The notes under the pieces were generated by a model that did no database searches, was not told where the DNA came from, and was given only the letters and a program-made list of their open reading frames with translations. A stretch of DNA of 64,000 nucleotides, taken from the NCBI RefSeq assembly GCF_003569745.1, contig NZ_AP018498.1, positions 2,455,001 through 2,519,000 on the forward strand. Direction: 5' to 3'. Position numbers and translations under genes: made by a program. The stretch's first letter is position 1, and each line of letters starts with the position of its first letter. The stretch is from Altererythrobacter sp. B11 (GTDB taxonomy: Bacteria; Pseudomonadota; Alphaproteobacteria; Sphingomonadales; Sphingomonadaceae). Of this stretch, positions 25,179 to 33,893 are shown piece by piece.

Positions 25179-25255
25179 CACTCCTTCTCCTGCCTGAACT
25201 ACGTTTTGGCCACCCGCCGGTACGCCCGAGCGGGTACATTTTCACGACGAATGGA

Positions 25256-25287
25256 GGCAAAAGCGGCACTATAATGCCGCTTTTGCC
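25256..25287. terminator. Bidirectional intrinsic terminator
   Basis: GGCAAAAGCGGCA (25256-25268) and its exact complement TGCCGCTTTTGCC (25275-25287) are separated by CTATAA. The GC core followed by TTTT reads as a terminator on either strand. It divides the lasso region from the transfer operon. The rest of 25179-25522 holds no gene that I can support. Confidence 0.7.
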
Positions 25288-25493
25288 TAAAACTGATCTT
25301 TCCAACGCTTTCCGAGATCATTTCGCTGCTTTCGTCTGAATAGTGCTTTGTTTCGCCGCTTCGGCACTTCAGTGCCCTCCCTATTGCGACGGCCGTTCAT
25401 GATCGTCATGCCTTGGGACGCACCGGATCGGCGGCCCCAAGGACCCAAGTCCAGGCCATCCTGCCCGGTTTATCCAAACCCCAAACCCGAGCG

Positions 25494-25511
25494 CCTCGTG
25501 GCGCCACGAGG
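25494..25511. promoter_or_regulatory. 18-bp perfect palindrome before the transfer operon
   Basis: CCTCGTGGCGCCACGAGG ends within the AGGAG ribosome binding site of the gene starting at 25523. It could be an operator for the whole operon or an RNA hairpin that masks the ribosome binding site. Confidence 0.55.
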
Positions 25512-25522
25512 AGACGTGTGCC

Positions 25523-25822
25523 ATGGACATCCCATGCTCATTCCCGATGCGTGCCGGAGCAATCTTGCTCGGCATCGCCGCGGGACCTGCCTGCGCCCAG
25601 ACCTACCGGCCGGACGCTGAAGCCTATCCTTGCGCCCGCAGCGCCCAACTCGCCGTCGTCCAGACCGATTCCGGCTTCTCGATCCGCGAAAAGCCCGAAC
25701 AGCCCGTTGTTCCCACCACATCGACGGCGATCAGGATCGGCAACTCGCTCACCCTCGACGGCCGACTTTTCGCGCGCACCTCCCTCGTTCGTCCGGAGTC
25801 CCATCATGTCCCGCAGCGCTAA
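25523..25822 (+). CDS. Small exported protein at head of transfer operon
   Basis: 99 residues; ATG 25523 follows GAGGAGACGTGTGCC. Residues 1-25 are a signal peptide (MRAGAILLGIAAGPACAQ, inner start), so the mature product is about 75 residues in the periplasm, without a known fold. Its end overlaps the dsbC start by 17 bases, placing it in the operon. Confidence 0.6.
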   Translation: MDIPCSFPMRAGAILLGIAAGPACAQTYRPDAEAYPCARSAQLAVVQTDSGFSIREKPEQPVVPTTSTAIRIGNSLTLDGRLFARTSLVRPESHHVPQR

Positions 25823-26570
25823 GCTGATCGCGGCAGCGCTGATCTGCGCGACTGCGCCTGCGCACGCCCAGGATAGCGGCAGCGAGCCGCTCACGGCCGC
25901 AGCCGAGGAGGCTCAGCGTCAGTTGCGCCAGACCTTCACCAATCTGACGTTCGAGGACTTTGGTCCGGCGCCTGTCAGAGGGCCAATATATCAGGCCATT
26001 GCTGGCGGACGAGTCATCTATTTCGCGCCCGAGAGTCAGCATCTTCTGTTCGCCGCGATCTACGACAAGAATGGCGTCAATCTGACGGCGCTTGCCCAGG
26101 ACGCGAGTGCGAGGAAGCGCATCGGCGCCATCAATCCGGCTGATGCATTGGTCATTGGTCCTGCGGGGGCGCCCAAGGTCATTGAGTTCACCGATCCCGA
26201 TTGTCCCTATTGTCAGGCGCTCGAGCGCTTCTGGCTGGCAAAGGAGGCAGAAGGGAAGCCGGTCCAGAGGCTCGTCTATTTCGTGAGCGGCATTCATCCG
26301 CAGGCGGCAGCCAAGGCTGAGCACATTCTCTGTTCCCCCGACCGCGAGGCCACCTTCAAGTCGATCTATGCCGGCGAGCGACCGGCGACGCTGCACAAAT
26401 GCCGGGCCGGCGCCGAGAAGGTCGCTCGCGATGCTGAGACGGTCCGTAAGATGGGCGTCTCGGGCACGCCGACGCTCTTCGTCGACGGCAAGCTCGTATC
26501 CGGCTTCCAGCAGGCGGAGCTTGAGGCTTTCATCGAGGCAAGCGGCAAGAAGGCCAAGGCCGGCCCCTGA
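25806..26570 (+). CDS. dsbC: DsbC-like disulfide isomerase of the transfer system
   Basis: 254 residues from ATG 25806; a long frame starting at 25413 is not credible because it runs antisense to nothing and would overlap the preceding gene. Signal peptide to about 22 (APAHAQD). A DsbC-type dimerisation region is followed by a thioredoxin fold with CPYC (FTDPDCPYCQALE, near 140) and a cis-Pro loop GVSGTPTLFVDG. It would form and repair disulfides of the Cys-rich TraU, TraN and TraH proteins made downstream. dsbC first is usual in F-type operons of alphaproteobacteria. Confidence 0.85.
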   Translation: MSRSAKLIAAALICATAPAHAQDSGSEPLTAAAEEAQRQLRQTFTNLTFEDFGPAPVRGPIYQAIAGGRVIYFAPESQHLLFAAIYDKNGVNLTALAQDASARKRIGAINPADALVIGPAGAPKVIEFTDPDCPYCQALERFWLAKEAEGKPVQRLVYFVSGIHPQAAAKAEHILCSPDREATFKSIYAGERPATLHKCRAGAEKVARDAETVRKMGVSGTPTLFVDGKLVSGFQQAELEAFIEASGKKAKAGP

Positions 26571-26752
26571 GCAGCATTTCAGAGATTTGGCGGACCTCGC
26601 CTGCGTGCGCTCCAGAAGTGCCCGCGAGGACCGGAATGCCGGCGAGGACGTAGCTCCGGGAGCCGTCCAGCGCCCCGCCGGCCGGAAACGATCATTAGTC
26701 GGTGCCGGCAAGCATGATCGGGACGGCTCCTGACACGACAAGGAGACTGCAT

Positions 26753-27070
26753 ATGTTGACTTTGCTTCGGGGAAGGACGTTCCGCACGATCGACGCGGCG
26801 GTCCTTTTCCTCCTGGCCGCGATCGCCGGAACGAGCGTCGCCTACGCCTTCCAGGCGCCGGCTGCTGGCGACCTTGGTTACGACATCTACGACATCGTCG
26901 TGAACCAGGGCGTCAAGGGTCCGCTCGGCTTTGTGGGCGGCGTTGCCGCCTTCCTGTTCGGCGTCTCGCGGCTCTTCTCCAACATCATGATCGGCATCCC
27001 GACGATCGTGGCGGCGGTCTGCCTCATCAAGGCGGATTCGATCCTCCAGACCTTCGGCATGCTGATCTGA
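26753..27070 (+). CDS. traA: F-type pilin precursor TraA
   Basis: 105 residues; ATG 26753 follows AAGGAGACTGCAT. Long signal sequence (about 1-33, cleaved after AYA or AFQA) and two hydrophobic helices (about 60-80 and 84-100) joined by a short basic loop, which is the pilin pattern. Propilin is inserted in the inner membrane, cut by a signal peptidase and built into the conjugative pilus. A strong hairpin follows its stop. Confidence 0.75.
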   Translation: MLTLLRGRTFRTIDAAVLFLLAAIAGTSVAYAFQAPAAGDLGYDIYDIVVNQGVKGPLGFVGGVAAFLFGVSRLFSNIMIGIPTIVAAVCLIKADSILQTFGMLI

Positions 27071-27075
27071 AAGTC

Positions 27076-27108
27076 TGGCCAGGCGCCGGATAGACCGGCG
27101 CCGGGCCA
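27076..27108 (+). promoter_or_regulatory. Strong hairpin directly after the pilin gene
   Basis: TGGCC-A-GGCGCCGG, loop ATAGA, CCGGCGCC-G-GGCCA: 13 pairs with one A-G mismatch, starting 6 bases after the traA stop. No U run follows. It probably protects the pilin message from 3' decay or partly stops transcription, which would give more pilin than of the later proteins. Confidence 0.55.
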
Positions 27109-27178
27109 TCGGAACGGGAGGCGGTGGTCGCCTTCCGCAACCCACGCCCAGCGGCGTGGTGAAGCAAGGGAGAAGAGC

Positions 27179-27445
27179 GTGGACGAACGTCTGCCGCAAT
27201 TCTTGCATCGGCCGGTCCAGATCCTCTGGTTCGACAGTCAGGAATTCATAGTCGTGATGAGCGTGATCTTTGTCGCGGTCATCGTCGGCGGGATCATCGG
27301 CTGGCTGCTCATCTGCGCTCTTCTTCTTTTCATTCCCTGGAAGCGGACCAAGCCACGCGGATTCATCCCGCACCTGGCCTGGCGCTGGGGCCTCGCCCGC
27401 TTCCGCAACTATCCGGGTCCGACCCAGACCCGCTTCTTCGAGTAG
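27179..27445 (+). CDS. traL: TraL, pilus assembly protein
   Basis: 88 residues with a GTG start after AAGGGAGAAGAGC. One long hydrophobic hairpin (FIVVMSVIFVAVIVGGIIGWLLICALLLFI, given here in part) is flanked by LPQFLHRPVQILWFDSQE and FIPHLAWRWG, as in TraL/VirB3. Inner-membrane component needed for pilus formation. Confidence 0.85.
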   Translation: MDERLPQFLHRPVQILWFDSQEFIVVMSVIFVAVIVGGIIGWLLICALLLFIPWKRTKPRGFIPHLAWRWGLARFRNYPGPTQTRFFE

Positions 27446-27450
27446 GCGAG

Positions 27451-28086
27451 ATGGCTCATCCCTTCAGGCGCAAGCGACAACCCGACATGATCGGCGACAC
27501 GAGGCCGAGCTGGCACCTGCACCGCTATCTGCAGGGCTCGGCCAACCTTTTCGAGGAGAACCGGCTGCTGAAGGTCGCGATCGCGGGCCTGTTCGGGATC
27601 ACCGCCGTGCTCGGTACCGTCATCTACACCTCGCACCAGAACACGCGCACCGTGATCGTGCCATTCGGCGCGGACGGCGACCTCTATGTGACAGGCAACA
27701 AGCCTTCCGAGGCCTATCTGCGCTCGATCACCTTCAACATCGTGGGTCTCGCCGGCACCTATTCCGCTTATTCGGCGGATCGTCAGTTTCAGGAGCTGCT
27801 GCGGATCGCGCATCCCAGCGCCTATAACGGTCTTCGCGACAGCCTGAACCGGCTGCTCGATGAGCTCGGCAACAATCCGACGCTGTCGATCGCGACCTAT
27901 ATCCGCGGCGACCAGCCCGTCACCTGGACGGGCAGCGAGATCCTTGTGCCTGTCGAGAAGGTCAGGGTGATTGGCGGCGTGATCCGCAAGTTCCGCGGCA
28001 ATCTGCGCATCCGATACGCGCTCGAAAATGGCCGCTTCTGGCTGACTGCGCTCCAGGAGGAGAATTTCAGTGCCGATATCCGTTAA
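27451..28086 (+). CDS. traE: TraE, pilus assembly protein
   Basis: 211 residues. An N-terminal membrane helix (LLKVAIAGLFGITAVLGTVIY, about 45-65) and a VirB8/TraE-like periplasmic domain with YLRSITFNIVGLAG and TWTGSEILVP. Anchors the inner-membrane complex of the F-type system. Overlaps traK by 17 bases. Confidence 0.85.
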   Translation: MAHPFRRKRQPDMIGDTRPSWHLHRYLQGSANLFEENRLLKVAIAGLFGITAVLGTVIYTSHQNTRTVIVPFGADGDLYVTGNKPSEAYLRSITFNIVGLAGTYSAYSADRQFQELLRIAHPSAYNGLRDSLNRLLDELGNNPTLSIATYIRGDQPVTWTGSEILVPVEKVRVIGGVIRKFRGNLRIRYALENGRFWLTALQEENFSADIR

Positions 28087-28864
28087 GCGCGCGAGGCTCG
28101 CCTGCCTCGCCGGGGCGCTCGTTGCGTCCCTGCCCGCAAGCGCACCCGCTTTCGCCCAGTCGATCGCGGCGCTGCCTGACCAGACCAGCCGAATCCGCCT
28201 TTCCAACCATGACGTCAATCATGTCGTGTGCGTGGGCGGCGACATCGAGGACGTCAAATTCTCAGCCGAGAAGGGCCTCGCCGTCGAACGCGGCGGTTCG
28301 GACGCCTGGATCAAGTTCCTTGTCCTCGAGACCGAGGACCCAAATATTCCGGGAAGTGGCGCCAAGACGCACAGCTATGTGACGACGCCATCGGAATTCT
28401 TCGTCTCGTGCAACGGCGCGATCTATCCGCTCTATGCCGAGCCCGCCGACATACCGGCCCAGACCGTCACGCTCGTCCCTGGCGGCGCCCAGCGCGCCCG
28501 GGCCAATGACGCGCTGCTTGGACCACTTGTCGAGGAAGAGCGTGCGGTCGGTATCGTGCTCGCGATCCTGCAAGACAGGGTGCCGGCATCCTTCTCCGAG
28601 ATCGCACCCTCGCGCGACAGGCTGATGCTCGCGGACTTGCCCACCGCGACGATTACCGAACGGCGGCGGCTCGAAGTGGAGGGGGCTGGTCTGTCGGTCA
28701 GCGAATATCTGGTCCGTGCCAGCGCCGCCACCGCGCTCGATGAGCGCTATTTCCTCGATACCGCGCTTGGCGCCGACATCTTTGCCATCACGATCGACCG
28801 GCTGACCCTGGGTCCCAATGAGACCGCGCGGCTGATCATCGTCCGCCGGAGTGTCCAGCAATGA
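28070..28864 (+). CDS. traK: TraK, outer-membrane complex secretin-like protein
   Basis: 264 residues, GTG start at 28070 inside the traE end. Signal peptide to about 30 (APAFAQS); the mature part is beta-rich like TraK/VirB9 (RLSNHDVNHVVCVGGDIEDVKFSAEKG). Forms the outer-membrane core with TraV and TraB. Confidence 0.85.
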   Translation: MPISVKRARLACLAGALVASLPASAPAFAQSIAALPDQTSRIRLSNHDVNHVVCVGGDIEDVKFSAEKGLAVERGGSDAWIKFLVLETEDPNIPGSGAKTHSYVTTPSEFFVSCNGAIYPLYAEPADIPAQTVTLVPGGAQRARANDALLGPLVEEERAVGIVLAILQDRVPASFSEIAPSRDRLMLADLPTATITERRRLEVEGAGLSVSEYLVRASAATALDERYFLDTALGADIFAITIDRLTLGPNETARLIIVRRSVQQ

Positions 28865-30165
28865 CGACGCATGACGACGGCCGGCCGGCGACGCCGCCAA
28901 CGGCCCCGAGCCACCACGTCGACGATAGCGACGAGAACGCTATCGCGCGACCGGCCCTGTTGGATCTACCCGCGCAATGGTCGAAGCTGACCTCCGACCA
29001 GAAGCTGCGCGCCAAGCAATTCGGCGTCGTCTCCACGATCGCACTGCTCGGACTAGGCCTCTACACCGCGAGTACCAGCGGCAACAAGGAAGCGCCCAAG
29101 GCGCCCCAGGCCTCGAACCTCGATATGGGCGCTGGCCTTCGCGGCGACAGTCTCGAAGTGAAGCTCCGCGGGGATCTCCAGAAGATTCTCGACGGACAGA
29201 CCCTGCTCGGCGACCGGGTCACCGCGATCGAGGAAGGCAAAGTGGTTCCCGGCGCAGGTGGCGGCTCCCATATGGCCGCTGCCGGAGATGGTGGCGATCT
29301 GCCGCCGGCCATACCCGGCGAGGCTCCAGCCTATCCGCCAGCGCCGCCCGAGGCCAGCGGCGCGGCCGACGAAATCCCTGCTCCGCCTGCTGCTCCCGCT
29401 GCACCGCCGGCGCCTCCAGCTCCGCCTACGCAGCGGCAGGTCGGCGCGATCGGCGCGGCGACAGCCACGCAAGCGTCGGAAGGAGGTGCTGGCAGCGGCG
29501 CCGCCTCAAAAAAAGGGAAGCGGACGATCTATTTGCCACCTGGTTTCATGAAGGCGCGGCTGCTGACCGGCATCGACGCCCTGGCGAGCCGGGACGCGAC
29601 CAGTAATCCCGAGCCGATTATCGCCAGGGTTCAGGCACCCGCCGTCCTCCCCAATGAGGTCAAGGCCAATCTCGCAGGCTGCTTTGTCATCGGCAACGCA
29701 ACGGGCAGCCTCGCGAAGGAGCGGGTCGAGATCCAGCTTGTCTCAATCTCCTGTGTGGACTTCGACAGTCACGCGGTGGTCGACCAGGCGATCAAAGGGT
29801 TCTTCGTCGATTGGGACGGCAAGAAGGGCCTGTCCGGCAAGGTGGTGACCCGCGCCGGCGCCACGCTCGCCCGCTCCTTCATCGCGGGAACGATCGCCAG
29901 CATCTCGCAAAGTGTGGAAGGATCGTTCGGCAGCCTGTCGACATCGGCGCTAGGCAGTGTGCGGAGCCTGGATGCAGGCGATGCGGTCAAGTCCGGCGTC
30001 GCGGGCGGCCTCTCCAAGTCCTCCGACAAGCTTACGGACTTCTATCTCGATCTAGCTCGCCAGGCTGGCCCGGTGGTGGAGGTCGGCGCGGCCAAGGATG
30101 TCGTGGTCGTCATCCAGGAGGGGCTCGCCCTCGAGATCAAGCCGTCGGTCGGGAGCAAATTCTGA
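28861..30165 (+). CDS. traB: TraB, VirB10-like envelope-spanning protein
   Basis: 434 residues, start overlapping traK by 4 bases. Cytoplasmic N-terminus, one membrane helix near 60-75 (FGVVSTIALLGLGLYTAST), then a proline/alanine-rich stretch (about 140-195) that can span the periplasm, and a C-terminal VirB10-type domain starting around KRTIYLPPGFMKARLLTGIDA with a TraB-like end. Connects inner and outer membrane complexes. Confidence 0.88.
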   Translation: MTTHDDGRPATPPTAPSHHVDDSDENAIARPALLDLPAQWSKLTSDQKLRAKQFGVVSTIALLGLGLYTASTSGNKEAPKAPQASNLDMGAGLRGDSLEVKLRGDLQKILDGQTLLGDRVTAIEEGKVVPGAGGGSHMAAAGDGGDLPPAIPGEAPAYPPAPPEASGAADEIPAPPAAPAAPPAPPAPPTQRQVGAIGAATATQASEGGAGSGAASKKGKRTIYLPPGFMKARLLTGIDALASRDATSNPEPIIARVQAPAVLPNEVKANLAGCFVIGNATGSLAKERVEIQLVSISCVDFDSHAVVDQAIKGFFVDWDGKKGLSGKVVTRAGATLARSFIAGTIASISQSVEGSFGSLSTSALGSVRSLDAGDAVKSGVAGGLSKSSDKLTDFYLDLARQAGPVVEVGAAKDVVVVIQEGLALEIKPSVGSKF

Positions 30166-30197
30166 TGTGCTTGTCTAATTCCTCAGGAGATCCCGCC

Positions 30198-30836
30198 ATG
30201 TCCAAGCCGGCCTATCAGGCTCTTCATCGTTCGCTGCTTTCGCTCAGCCTGGTCGCAAGTCTCGGGGGCTGCGCGACCGTCGGATCGATAATGTCGCCTT
30301 ATTCGGAGAAGTTCGACTGCAAGAACAGCGACCATGGGCAGTGCATCCATCCGGACCGCGCTTATGAGGATGCCGTCGCGGGCGTCGCATCGAAATCGGA
30401 CCCCAAGGTCACCAACGACCGCGCCATGCTTCGTGGCCAGGACCTGGACAAAGCAAACGGCAGACCGGGCGGCAACGCCGCAGTCAGTGCCTATGGCAGC
30501 TACCGCGATAGCGTCTACCAGGAGCTCAAGGGTCTGATCGAGGCGCCGGTCACGCCGATGCTGAAGCCCGCGCGCACCGTTCGGACGCTCATCCTCCCCT
30601 ATGCCGACCGCGAGCGCCCGGACCGGCTCTATATGCCGCGCTATGTCTATTCGGTGATCGACAAGCCGGTCTGGGTGGTCGGCGGCGCGCTCGTCGCCTC
30701 TCCCGATCGCGCGTCACAGGCACCAATCCTTGGTCAGGTGCGCGATGGTGCCGCGCCCGATGGTGAGACGGCGCAGGTGGCCACCGTTCCTGCCGCACCC
30801 GCGATCGTCGCGCCCGCTCCGAAGCCCCAGCCATGA
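30198..30836 (+). CDS. traV: TraV, outer-membrane lipoprotein
   Basis: 212 residues. ATG 30198 follows CAGGAGATCCCGCC; the longer upstream frame overlaps traB and is rejected. Lipobox LVASLGGC gives a lipid-anchored Cys near residue 26. A second pair of Cys (FDCKNSDHGQC) matches the TraV family. Overlaps traC by 4 bases. Confidence 0.85.
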   Translation: MSKPAYQALHRSLLSLSLVASLGGCATVGSIMSPYSEKFDCKNSDHGQCIHPDRAYEDAVAGVASKSDPKVTNDRAMLRGQDLDKANGRPGGNAAVSAYGSYRDSVYQELKGLIEAPVTPMLKPARTVRTLILPYADRERPDRLYMPRYVYSVIDKPVWVVGGALVASPDRASQAPILGQVRDGAAPDGETAQVATVPAAPAIVAPAPKPQP

Positions 30837-33331
30837 GCGGCCTCTCTTATGCACGGCTGCGGAGCGCCGTCCGACGGGATAGTTTTTCTGACTATCTCCC
30901 TCTGGTCGCCTGGGACGAAGATAGCGAAGCGTTCCTGTGCATCGACGATACCTGGGGCCATGCCTGGGAACTGGTACCGACCGCCTATATGTTCGCGCAT
31001 GTCCAGGGCGCGTTGCAGGGGCTGCTCAACATCCATTTCCCGGACGGGACGGTCCTGCAGATCCACACCTTCGCGGATCCGCTGATCGACGACGCGCTCG
31101 ATGCCTTCCTCGATTTGAAGACCCGTGATGATCCGCTGATCCAGGCATCGGCGCGCTACACTCATGCGTATCTCAGCGAAGGGCGACATGGGCTCAAGGC
31201 GCTCCACGGAATCCCGGTGCGCAACTTCCGCACGCTTTTGTCGATCAAGACGCGCCGGCCGCTTGGTGAGGACCTTCGGCGGCAGGTCGAGGAGCAACTG
31301 GCAAAGCTCGGCATTCGTCGGCTTCCGCCAGAGGAGCTGGTCGCCTTCTACAGACGCATCTTCAACGGCGTCGCGGATACGGCGCCCGGCGTCTTCGCTG
31401 ACGGTACTACGACGGGCGCGCCGCCGATCGGCAAGCAGATCATTAATGCGGGGCCGGATCTCGTGTTCGACGGTGCGGAGGTGTTCCTCGGCAACCAGGT
31501 CGCGCGGTGCCTGACGCCGAAAGCGCCGGCGCGGCGCATCACGGCTGAGCGGGCGAACCGCCTCATGGGCGGCATGCGCGGCGCGTCCGAGGACAGCGAC
31601 CAGATCGGCGGGCCGTTTCTTTATACGCTCAACATCCTGTTCGATCATTCGCAGTTCGAAATCCACAAGCGCGCGCAGATCCTGTCCGCTCAGAAAGCGG
31701 CAGGCAGCTTTGCAGTGGAGGTCGGCAAGCAGATCGAGGAGATCGGCTGGATTCTCGATGAGGCCGGCAATAGCAAATTTGTCCGCGTCATCCCGACAAT
31801 CTGGGTGTTCGGACGCGATCGCGCGCATGCCCGTGATCTCGCCGCGCGCGCCAAGCGCCTGTGGGAAGGCGAGCCCCTGCCCTTCTCGATGCAGGAAGAG
31901 AGCTATCTCAATCCGACGCTGTTGGTGATGAGCCTGCCCTTCGGGCTTTACCCCGACCGCACGACGCTGCGCCTACTCGAACGGGACTTCCGCATGCCGG
32001 TGAAGGCGGCCGTGCTGATGGCCCCGATCCAGACGGACTTTCGCGGCGGCGGCCGCCCCGCCCTGCTCTATACCGGACGCAAGGGCCAGCTCGTCACGCT
32101 CGATCTGTTCGATCCGCGCATCAACAATTACAATTTCATCGTCTCTGCCGAAAGCGGTGCCGGCAAGAGCTTCCTGCTCAACAATCTGTGCCAGCAATAT
32201 TTCGCCTGCGGCGCGCTCATCCGCATCATCGATATCGGCGGCAGCTACCGCAAGCTCTGCACGCTTTGCTCGGGCCGCTATATCGATATCGGCGAGGAGC
32301 ATCTTGTCCTCAATCCCTTTGACATGGGCCTCGCTCTCGACGGCGATGACAAGCAGTCGGCCATCACCATGGCGGTGGCGATCGTCGCCGAGATGGCCAA
32401 TGCCTCCACCCGCAAGGGCGTTACCACCTCGGAGTGGAATCTCCTCAAGTCCGCTGTCCAGTGGACGATCGATACGGGCCGCGCCGATCATGGCATCGAT
32501 GCTGTGCGCGAATGGCTCGGCACCTATCCCGAGCTCGTCGAGACCGCGCTCGATCATGTCGACCATCTCGTACCTGTTGCGCGCGAGCTAGCCTTCAACC
32601 TGCGCGATTTCGGGTCGGGCGGCGCCTATGGCCATTATTTCAACGGCCCCTCAACGCTGGACATCCGCCACGATGAATTTGTGGTGCTCGAACTCGAACG
32701 CCTCAAATCCATGCCCGATTTGTTCAACGTCATTGTCATGGTGGTGGTCAATGCCGTCACCCAGGAACTGTACCTCTCGGCGCGCGACAAGCCCCGTTTC
32801 GTGCTGTGCGACGAGGCCGCGCAGTTCATGACGCGCACGGACGGCCAGGATCTCTCGCGCCTCGCCGAGGCCTTCGGCCAGGGCTATCGCCGGGCCCGCA
32901 AATATCGCGGATCGTTCGGCATCGTATTGCAGTCGATGAACGACCTGACCCTTTTCGGTGGCACGGGCCAAGTGATCCTGGAGAATGCCGCGACCCGCTT
33001 CCTGCTCCAGGGATCCACCTATGACCGGGCGGTCGACAACAAGATCCTCGATTATTCGGGTTTCGTTCTCGACCTGCTGAAATCGGTCCGGAACTCAAAG
33101 CCGAATTACAGCGAGGTGTTCATCGACTCCCCGCTTGGGCTCGGTATCGCCCGGCTCGTGGTCGATCCATTCAGCTATTGGATCAATACCTCCGCACCCG
33201 ACGAAGTTGCTGCCTTCGAGGCGCTGATGCGTCAGGGCCTTTCGCCGCTGGAAGCCATTTGCCGTCTCGCCGGCGTCGAGCCCTCGCAGATCCTGGGCAC
33301 GCCTGCCGCGCCTCGCCTGGTGGGAGCGTGA
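30833..33331 (+). CDS. traC: TraC, VirB4-like ATPase
   Basis: 832 residues. Walker A SAESGAGKSF near 438, Walker B FVLCDEAAQF near 656 and conserved YRRARKYRGSFG with a following SMNDL element, as in VirB4/TraC. Energises pilus assembly at the inner membrane. Stop overlaps a GTG that could also start the next gene. Confidence 0.9.
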   Translation: MSGLSYARLRSAVRRDSFSDYLPLVAWDEDSEAFLCIDDTWGHAWELVPTAYMFAHVQGALQGLLNIHFPDGTVLQIHTFADPLIDDALDAFLDLKTRDDPLIQASARYTHAYLSEGRHGLKALHGIPVRNFRTLLSIKTRRPLGEDLRRQVEEQLAKLGIRRLPPEELVAFYRRIFNGVADTAPGVFADGTTTGAPPIGKQIINAGPDLVFDGAEVFLGNQVARCLTPKAPARRITAERANRLMGGMRGASEDSDQIGGPFLYTLNILFDHSQFEIHKRAQILSAQKAAGSFAVEVGKQIEEIGWILDEAGNSKFVRVIPTIWVFGRDRAHARDLAARAKRLWEGEPLPFSMQEESYLNPTLLVMSLPFGLYPDRTTLRLLERDFRMPVKAAVLMAPIQTDFRGGGRPALLYTGRKGQLVTLDLFDPRINNYNFIVSAESGAGKSFLLNNLCQQYFACGALIRIIDIGGSYRKLCTLCSGRYIDIGEEHLVLNPFDMGLALDGDDKQSAITMAVAIVAEMANASTRKGVTTSEWNLLKSAVQWTIDTGRADHGIDAVREWLGTYPELVETALDHVDHLVPVARELAFNLRDFGSGGAYGHYFNGPSTLDIRHDEFVVLELERLKSMPDLFNVIVMVVVNAVTQELYLSARDKPRFVLCDEAAQFMTRTDGQDLSRLAEAFGQGYRRARKYRGSFGIVLQSMNDLTLFGGTGQVILENAATRFLLQGSTYDRAVDNKILDYSGFVLDLLKSVRNSKPNYSEVFIDSPLGLGIARLVVDPFSYWINTSAPDEVAAFEALMRQGLSPLEAICRLAGVEPSQILGTPAAPRLVGA

Positions 33332-33336
33332 TCGCC

Positions 33337-33663
33337 ATGGCACGCTTTACGCCGCATCCGGACCAATTACCGCTCAACTGGTCCGACAATGAAGCAATCG
33401 AATTAATCGTCGAGCGACGGCTCGCCGAGCGGTTCGAGGCGGAATCCTTCCAGTGGCGTTTCCGGCTCGTCATGATCGAGACCGTGATGATGGGCCTGCT
33501 GGTGCTCATCGCGGGGCTCCTGCTCAAGCAGCCGACCATGATGGTGCTGCGCGCCTCGCTACTCGTGGCGGCATCGTGCCTTGCGACTGGCCTGCTGCTG
33601 CTGAGCCTCTCGGCGGGCACCGCGAAACTGATGAGCCGCTTGCGCCGGTGGAGGGGCAAATGA
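33337..33663 (+). CDS. Small inner-membrane protein between traC and traW
   Basis: 108 residues from ATG 33337 (a GTG at 33328 is an alternative). Two hydrophobic helices (VMMGLLVLIAGLLL and ASLLVAASCLATGLLLLSL) with a basic C-terminal end. In F-type operons this place holds trbI or similar small membrane genes; the sequence is not clearly TrbI, so no symbol is given. Confidence 0.65.
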   Translation: MARFTPHPDQLPLNWSDNEAIELIVERRLAERFEAESFQWRFRLVMIETVMMGLLVLIAGLLLKQPTMMVLRASLLVAASCLATGLLLLSLSAGTAKLMSRLRRWRGK

Positions 33664-33893
33664 ACGGCCTCACCTCTTCCACACCCTCGCCGTCGGTGAT
33701 CCGGCTCATGGTCAGCGGTTTTCTGCTCATGATGGTCCAAAGCGCACTCTTGTTGATGTCCCCGGCGCTCGACCGGAACTCCGGCATGCTGATCTGGGTC
33801 CTGACACCTCTGGCGTTCTCAGCCTTCGTCGCCGCGCTCATCGGTATTCCCGAGCCGCCCGAACAGCATTGGAGGCACCGTCATGGCAGATAG
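33660..33893 (+). CDS. Small membrane protein before traW
   Basis: 77 residues; ATG 33660 overlaps the previous stop and its own end overlaps the traW start. Two predicted membrane helices (MVSGFLLMMVQSALLLM and LIWVLTPLAFSAFVAALIG). Could hold part of a TrbI function together with the gene before it. Not recognised. Confidence 0.6.
   Translation: MNGLTSSTPSPSVIRLMVSGFLLMMVQSALLLMSPALDRNSGMLIWVLTPLAFSAFVAALIGIPEPPEQHWRHRHGR

Noticed and set aside
25413-25805. Upstream extension of dsbC
   Set aside because: The extension is Arg/Pro-rich non-coding-like sequence overlapping another gene; ATG 25806 starts a proper signal peptide.
29811-30197. Upstream extension of traV
   Set aside because: Out-of-frame reading of traB; the lipoprotein signal starts at 30198.
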